This document shows, one piece after another, positions 59,472-64,000 of a DNA stretch of 64,000 nucleotides (position 1 is its first letter; each line of letters starts with the position of its first letter). The DNA is taken from assembly GCF_001427525.1 (NCBI RefSeq), contig NZ_LMGU01000001.1, positions 1,645,788-1,709,787 of the forward strand. The letters run 5' to 3'. The stretch comes from Microbacterium sp. Root61 (GTDB lineage Bacteria; Actinomycetota; Actinomycetes; Actinomycetales; Microbacteriaceae). The notes below the pieces were generated by a model that was given only the letters and a program-made list of their open reading frames with translations, ran no database searches and was not told where the DNA came from. Both the position numbers and the translations under genes were made by a program.

Positions 59472-60788
59472 TCAGTGCTCCCCGTGCGGTCGGGGCGACG
59501 GTTCGGCGACCGGTGCGAAGGGGGCATGCGCCGACAGCGCGGTGCCGTCGCCCGGTGCGCTCTCGACTTCGAGCCCGCCGCCGAGCTCGCGCAGGCGGGC
59601 GCCCATCGAGTGCAGCCCGTACCCGCTGACGGCGGCACCGCGACCGGCGCGGTCCCAGTCGTCCGCGTCGAACCCGCGGCCGTCGTCGACGATGTCCAGC
59701 CGCACCGAATCCTCTGCATCGACGAGGTTGACCACGACCCGACTCGCGCCGGAGTGCTGCCGCACGTTGGCGAGCGCGGACTGGGCGGTGCGCAGCAGGG
59801 CCACCTCGACGGCGGTCGGCAGCGCCGGGAACCCGGCATCGACGTGCAGTTCGGTGGCGATGCCCGATTCGGCCTCGAGCCGTTCCAGCATCCGTCCCAA
59901 GGCTCCCGCCAGCGCGCCCTCGTCCAGCTCGGCCGGCGCCAGCGCTGCGACGATGCGCCGCACATCCGCGAGATTGTCGCGGGCGAGCGCCTCGATCTGC
60001 CCGAAGACCCGCGGCGCGTCGGCCGCGTCGCCGCGATCCCCGGCGGCACGGGCGAGCAGGCCGATCGAGGAGAACCCCTGCGCGATCGTGTCGTGGATGT
60101 CGCGGGAGAGCCTGGTGCGCTCCTCGATCGCGCCGGATTCCCGCTGCGTGCGGGCGAGCTCCTGCTGCAGATCGGCCATCTCGGCGTGCGCGAGCATGAG
60201 GGAGTCCACGAGCCGCTGCCGCTCCTGCGACTCCTTCTCGATCTCGAGGTAGCCGCGCGAGACCCCGAACGCGAACAGTCCGCCGATGAGCGGGCCGATG
60301 AGGTTCGCGTACGTCGTGGTGCCGTTGTGCAGCACGGGTGCCACGGCGACCACGACGAACACCGCGACCGAGTAGACGATGGCCCACCGCAGCCGCAGGA
60401 TCAGCCCGCCCAGCAGCCACAGCGAGAACGACAGCCAGACGAACTCGACCGAGACCGCGACGGCGCCTACCCAGATCAGCCCGAGCCCGAGCAGCCAGAT
60501 CGCACCGGCGCGGCGGTCCTCGGTGCGCTCGGCGAGCAGGATTCCACCGAAGTACCAGCCGGCGAAGACGAGGGATACCGCGACCGCCGCGATCGGCGGC
60601 GTGCCGTCGGCGATCGCCCGCGCCCCGCCCACGACCACCAGCACCGCGGCGATGACGATCTGCCCCACCCGCATCGAACGGAGCATCGCGCCCACGCCCC
60701 GGCGCGACGGTGCAGGCCCATCGGCCCGCACCGCCGGCTCGGACACGTCCCTACCCGGCGACGCCGGCGGGTTCGGTGGAGTCGACAT
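59472..60788 (-). CDS. NarL-type sensor histidine kinase
   Basis: A 438-residue membrane kinase. About five membrane segments occupy residues 38-175, a coiled coil (LEIEKESQERQRLVDSL) follows, and the HisKA_3 dimerisation helix carries the phosphorylated His in RTRLSRDIHDTIAQGFSSIG. The ATPase domain shows LLRTAQSALANVRQHSGAS, VDDGRGFDADDW and GYGLHSMGARLRELGG. It lacks an extracellular sensor of any size, so it may sense the membrane or an MMPL substrate. Its start lies 38 nt inside the end of the MMPL gene. Confidence 0.92.
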   Translation of the reverse strand: MSTPPNPPASPGRDVSEPAVRADGPAPSRRGVGAMLRSMRVGQIVIAAVLVVVGGARAIADGTPPIAAVAVSLVFAGWYFGGILLAERTEDRRAGAIWLLGLGLIWVGAVAVSVEFVWLSFSLWLLGGLILRLRWAIVYSVAVFVVVAVAPVLHNGTTTYANLIGPLIGGLFAFGVSRGYLEIEKESQERQRLVDSLMLAHAEMADLQQELARTQRESGAIEERTRLSRDIHDTIAQGFSSIGLLARAAGDRGDAADAPRVFGQIEALARDNLADVRRIVAALAPAELDEGALAGALGRMLERLEAESGIATELHVDAGFPALPTAVEVALLRTAQSALANVRQHSGASRVVVNLVDAEDSVRLDIVDDGRGFDADDWDRAGRGAAVSGYGLHSMGARLRELGGGLEVESAPGDGTALSAHAPFAPVAEPSPRPHGEH

Positions 60789-62877
60789 GGTCCGATTCTC
60801 CCTCGCTCTCCGGGGCGATGTCGCGCGACCGCGTCGCGAGCCCGCCCGGCCACCAGATCTTCTCTCCCACCAGGCTGAAGATCGCCGGCACGATGACGGT
60901 GCGCACCACGAAGGTGTCGACGATCACGCCGAGCCCGACGATGAGGCCGATCTGGCCCAGTGTCACCAGCGGTAGCACGCCCAGTGCCGCGAAGACCGCG
61001 GCCAGCACGATGCCGGCGCTCGTGATGACACCGCCGGTGCCGGCGACCGCCTCCACCATGCCCCGCTTGGTGCCCCACACGGCGGCCTCGGCCTTGGCCC
61101 GGTGCACGAGGAAGATCGTGTAGTCGATGCCGAGGGCGACCAGGAACAGGAACGACAGCAGCGGAACCTGCAGGTCGAGGGCGTCCTGGCCGAACACGAC
61201 ACGGCTCAACCATGCTCCGGCGCCGATGGCGGCGGCGGCGCTCGCGAGGTTCACGAGCATCAGGAGGATCGGCGCGACGAGCGAGCGCAGCAGGATGAGC
61301 AGCACGATGAAGCTGACCGCGAGGATGAGTGGCGCGATCAGCAGCAGGTCGCGCATGTTGCCGTCGCGGGCGTCGAGGTCGGTCGCCACGGCTCCGCCGA
61401 CGAGCGCATCGGCGCCGACGACGTCGTGCACGGCGGTGCGCAGCTCGCGGACGAGGTCGAGGCTCTCCGGGGTGCCGGGTGCCGGCTCTCCGGTGACCAG
61501 CACTCGGGTGAGGTCGCCGTCCGAGCTCTCGCTCACGACGGTGACCCGGATGACCCCGTCCACGTCCTTGGCGGCTGCGACGACGGCATCCGTCTCGTCC
61601 GTGTTCGTGATGACGGTCAGCGGCTGCGCCTCACCCGCGGGGAAGTGCTCGGAGAGCACCTCGAGGCCGGCGGCCGACTCGGATGCAACGCGGAACTTCT
61701 CGGTCTGGCTGAGGCCGATCGAGGCGCCGAACAGGCCGGTCGCCATGATCGCGAGCACCGCACCGCCGGCCACGAGCGCCACGACCGGGCGACGCACCAC
61801 GCGCGTCGCGATCGCACGCCAGGTGCGACCCTGTGTGTGCGGCTGCCCCGGGCGCGGGACGAACGGCCAGAAGATGCGGCGGCCGCAGACGGCCAGCAGC
61901 GGAGGCAACACCAGGAGCACGGCGGCCAGGGCGATGAGCAGTCCGATGGCGGAGGAGATGCCGAGACCTCGCGTGCCGGGGATGACGGCGAACACGAGCG
62001 TGAGCAGCGACAGCACGACCGTCACGTTGGACGCGAGGATCGCCGGGGCCGTCTTGCGCCATGCGGTGGCCAGCGCGACGCGGTGGCTGTCATTGACGAA
62101 CAGCTCCTCGCGGTAGCGCGAGATGAGCAGCAGGGCGTAGTTGGCCCCTGCGCCGAACACGAGGACGCTGACGATGCCGGTGTCGAACTGGAGGCCCAGC
62201 GCGGTGCCGACCGCCGAGGTCGTCTTGCTCGCGAGCTGGTCGGCGAAGGCGACGACGGTCAGCGGGATGATCCACAGGATCGGCGAACGATAGGTGAGGA
62301 TCAGCAGCAGCGCGACGATCCCGATGGTGACGATGAGCAGGGTGAAATCAGCGCCCTCGAACGCGGAGGTGATGTCCGCGCCGAACGCCGGTCCGCCCGT
62401 GACCAGCACGGTCACGCCGTCGATCGAGTTGTCCGCCACGACACCGCGCAGCGCCTTGACCTCCTCGGCCGTGGCCTTGTTGTCGTCGCCGATCGTGATC
62501 GGGGTCTGCACGACGGCGGCGCGACCGTCGTCGCTCGTGATCACGGGCGACGCCGTGTGGCCGGTCTCCTCGTTCAGCGCCGGCACCATCGCGTCGAGTG
62601 CGGCCAGGTCGGACTCGCTGAGCGGGTCGCCGTCATCGCGGCTCGCGACGACCAGCACCGATTGCTTGTCGCCATCGGGGAACTGCGAGAGCAGCTCCGT
62701 CACCGCGGCGGACTCGGATGTCGGGGGTGCCGCGTCGTTGCCGGCGGGGGCTTTCGCTCCGCTGAAGGCACCCATCAGCATGACGATCGCGAAGAGGCCG
62801 ATCGCCAGTGAGATCCACGCCCCCTTTCGCGAAGTGAGTCGTTCGGCCAGGGTCGTGCGAGGGCGGGGTTCGGGCAT
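60751..62877 (-). CDS. MMPL family RND-type transporter
   Basis: A 708-residue inner-membrane transporter with the two-fold RND layout. After a first helix comes a soluble loop (about 45-175), then five helices with VLVFGAGANYALLLISRYRE (motif of the first half), a second loop (about 385-510) and five more helices with LVALGIDYTIFLVHRAKAEA, whose GxDY motif carries the proton-relay residue. MMPL proteins export lipids, drugs or siderophores. It is the first gene of the operon with the kinase and response regulator. Confidence 0.93.
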   Translation of the reverse strand: MPEPRPRTTLAERLTSRKGAWISLAIGLFAIVMLMGAFSGAKAPAGNDAAPPTSESAAVTELLSQFPDGDKQSVLVVASRDDGDPLSESDLAALDAMVPALNEETGHTASPVITSDDGRAAVVQTPITIGDDNKATAEEVKALRGVVADNSIDGVTVLVTGGPAFGADITSAFEGADFTLLIVTIGIVALLLILTYRSPILWIIPLTVVAFADQLASKTTSAVGTALGLQFDTGIVSVLVFGAGANYALLLISRYREELFVNDSHRVALATAWRKTAPAILASNVTVVLSLLTLVFAVIPGTRGLGISSAIGLLIALAAVLLVLPPLLAVCGRRIFWPFVPRPGQPHTQGRTWRAIATRVVRRPVVALVAGGAVLAIMATGLFGASIGLSQTEKFRVASESAAGLEVLSEHFPAGEAQPLTVITNTDETDAVVAAAKDVDGVIRVTVVSESSDGDLTRVLVTGEPAPGTPESLDLVRELRTAVHDVVGADALVGGAVATDLDARDGNMRDLLLIAPLILAVSFIVLLILLRSLVAPILLMLVNLASAAAAIGAGAWLSRVVFGQDALDLQVPLLSFLFLVALGIDYTIFLVHRAKAEAAVWGTKRGMVEAVAGTGGVITSAGIVLAAVFAALGVLPLVTLGQIGLIVGLGVIVDTFVVRTVIVPAIFSLVGEKIWWPGGLATRSRDIAPESEGESDHVDSTEPAGVAG

Positions 62878-62921
62878 GCTTCGAGTCCACCCGCTGCCCA
62901 CGCTTTGCGGATCGCGCAGGT

Positions 62922-62946
62922 GGTGGACCGATGCCTCCACCTTTCG
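62922..62946. promoter_or_regulatory. Dyad element 2 (candidate response-regulator site)
   Basis: On the minus strand it reads CGAAAGGTGGAG, then GCATCGG, then TCCACC, the same as element 1 (58823-58848) except for one missing base and two changes. It lies 45 bp before the MMPL start. On the plus strand a second overlapping stem, CCTCCA/TGGAGG (62934-62939 and 62948-62953), shares bases with it. Confidence 0.6.
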
Positions 62947-63064
62947 ATGGAGGGGACCGGGCGTTCCCGATGCTCGGGGACGCGACCCAGGTCGCTTGAT
63001 CCGGATGCCTCGGTCCGCCAGTGTGGAGCAATCGCTTCCGCCCCTCGACCGAGAGTGACCCCTC

Positions 63065-64000
63065 GTGGCCTCGCAGCCCTCCGTCTCACCTCTCACCCAT
63101 CCGACGCCCCGGCGTCTGCAGGGTGGCCGGACGGGTTCGCGCGAGTTCCCGCTGATCTTCATCGCCGCCTTCGCGGGCGTGATCGGGCTCATCGAGATCG
63201 GGGTCGGGGTCGGGCAAGGTCCGAATGCCCAGCTGTGGGAGGTGCTGGAGTTCACCGCACTGTTCTGGATCTGGACAGCGGCGGGAATCCTCGCGTGGTG
63301 GCGTCGGCCGACGAACGGCATCGGGGGCCTGCTCCTGATCGGCGCTCTCTCCGTTCTGCTGGGGAGCGTCGGATACCTCGGCTTCCCCGTCCTTCTCACG
63401 GTGCAATTGGTGTTCGGAACCAGCATCCTGGCGGTCGCGGTGCATCTGCTGCTCGCCTTCCCCTCCGGTCGGTTGCGCGGACGGCTCTCGATCGTCACCG
63501 TCGTCCTGGGCTACGTCTTGTGCATCGGGTTCGATCTCGTCGGGGAGATCTCGCACGGGAGCGTCAATCTGGGGCTGCTGCAGAGCCTGCTCGGCCTCAT
63601 GGTGATGGTCCTCACAGCGATCGTGCTGTTCGGACGGCTGCTGTCAGCAGATGCCGTGCATCGGCGCATCCTGCTGCCCCTGTTCACATACGGCATCCTC
63701 GCGGTGCTCGGGCTGCCACTGGTCCCGAACATCCTGTTTCCGTTGGGAGTGGACGAGGTCCTGATCCAATCGCTTCAGGTAGCGCTGTTGGCGGGGCTTC
63801 CCATCGCGTTCCTCCTCGGCGTCCTGCTCGGCGGCTTCACCCGCACCACCCCGCTGGAGTCCCTGAGCGAGTGGCTCGCGATTCGGGGCGCGAGCCGCCC
63901 GGCAGTCGCACAGGCACTGGCGACGACGCTCGGCGATAGCACGCTTCGAGTCGTGTACTGGGATCCCGCACACGATCGCTTCGTGGACGAACACGGCATC
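63065..64000 (+). CDS. Sensor histidine kinase, N-terminal membrane part (partial)
   Basis: An open frame of 312 codons that runs off the right edge. After a polar start there are about eight hydrophobic segments, including FPLIFIAAFAGVIGLIEIGV, FWIWTAAGILAWWRRP and LAVAVHLLLAFPSGRLRGRL. The HLLLAFPSGRL motif and the later ALATTLGDSTLRVVYWDPAH followed by FVDEHG are typical of a large actinobacterial group of sensor kinases whose His-kinase domains come next. The GTG at 63065 is the best start I see, without a clear ribosome site. It is divergent from the MMPL operon. Codons such as TTG, CAA, ACA and TCA are more frequent than in neighbours. Confidence 0.82.
   Translation, partial: MASQPSVSPLTHPTPRRLQGGRTGSREFPLIFIAAFAGVIGLIEIGVGVGQGPNAQLWEVLEFTALFWIWTAAGILAWWRRPTNGIGGLLLIGALSVLLGSVGYLGFPVLLTVQLVFGTSILAVAVHLLLAFPSGRLRGRLSIVTVVLGYVLCIGFDLVGEISHGSVNLGLLQSLLGLMVMVLTAIVLFGRLLSADAVHRRILLPLFTYGILAVLGLPLVPNILFPLGVDEVLIQSLQVALLAGLPIAFLLGVLLGGFTRTTPLESLSEWLAIRGASRPAVAQALATTLGDSTLRVVYWDPAHDRFVDEHGI

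Noticed and set aside
1..64000. tRNA genes, insertion sequences, prophage or defence islands
   Set aside because: I looked for tRNA-like cloverleaf ends, transposase or integrase proteins, terminal inverted repeats and known defence gene sets and found none I could support.

Overview
The window is high-GC DNA (about 70% by eye) from an actinobacterium, most likely Microbacteriaceae and plausibly Microbacterium. The evidence is the short-type AspS end, the BldC-like plus bS22 small-gene pair, an F420-type LLM oxidoreductase, DUF3467 and DUF2277 proteins, and many genes that start directly on an ATG or GTG lying 6-7 nt after a TANNNT box (leaderless starts). It looks like ordinary chromosome. 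I see no rRNA, tRNA, CRISPR array, insertion sequence, integrase or phage module.

Layout. 1-3 kb: end of aspS, a tyrosine-phosphatase-type enzyme, and a cluster of small redox and ribosome-associated genes (DUF1508, Dabb, glutaredoxin-like, rhodanese, bS22, BldC-like regulator). 3-10 kb: a TetR-controlled two-gene drug-type ABC exporter, a KtrAB potassium uptake pair with an ArsR regulator, and a hydrolase/AraC divergent pair. 10-17 kb: proC, an alpha/beta hydrolase and a zinc-type cation exporter that share an unusual C-terminal peptide, an LLM oxidoreductase, tadA/upp facing apart, and small conserved proteins. 17-23.5 kb: a 1,184-residue RecB-like nuclease/helicase fusion, nadE, and a phosphopantetheinyl-transferase-like protein that has lost most of its metal ligands. 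23.5-34.8 kb: FAD oxidoreductase, lipase-maturation-factor-like protein, nucleosidase, MFS exporter, sbcD-sbcC with a coupled small membrane protein, NUDIX, DUF2277 and a hydrolase. 34.8-42.5 kb: small proteins, a P-loop kinase-like ATPase, a leaderless polycysteine micro-ORF ahead of a winged-helix regulator, an AlkA-like glycosylase, and a run of small metabolic enzymes including a DMT-transporter remnant.

42.6-49.4 kb is the most coherent system: a six-gene phosphonate operon. It has a binding protein, an ATPase, a permease made of two PhnE units fused in one chain, a glycine-oxidase-type FAD enzyme (TIGR03364 type), a phosphonatase-like HAD hydrolase (TIGR03351 type) that keeps the phosphonatase nucleophile and Schiff-base lysine but carries a very acidic N-terminal extension, and a zinc alcohol dehydrogenase (TIGR03366 type). 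The four genes from phnC to the hydrolase are joined by ATGA overlaps. A PHO-box-like 11-bp tandem repeat and a 16-bp perfect palindrome lie upstream. No phnW transaminase and no C-P lyase genes are present here, so an oxidase-first route to phosphonoacetaldehyde is a reasonable hypothesis.

49.4-64 kb: an ArsR/SRPBCC pair with a double-repeat operator, DoxX/HxlR divergent genes, a SWIM-SNF2 helicase, an S9 peptidase, and an efflux/sensing block (DUF2871-MFS, and MMPL-histidine kinase-response regulator). Two nearly identical dyad elements, CGAAAGGTGGAG...TCCACC, sit upstream of these two transcription units and are candidate binding sites for the response regulator. A second, divergent sensor kinase runs off the right edge.
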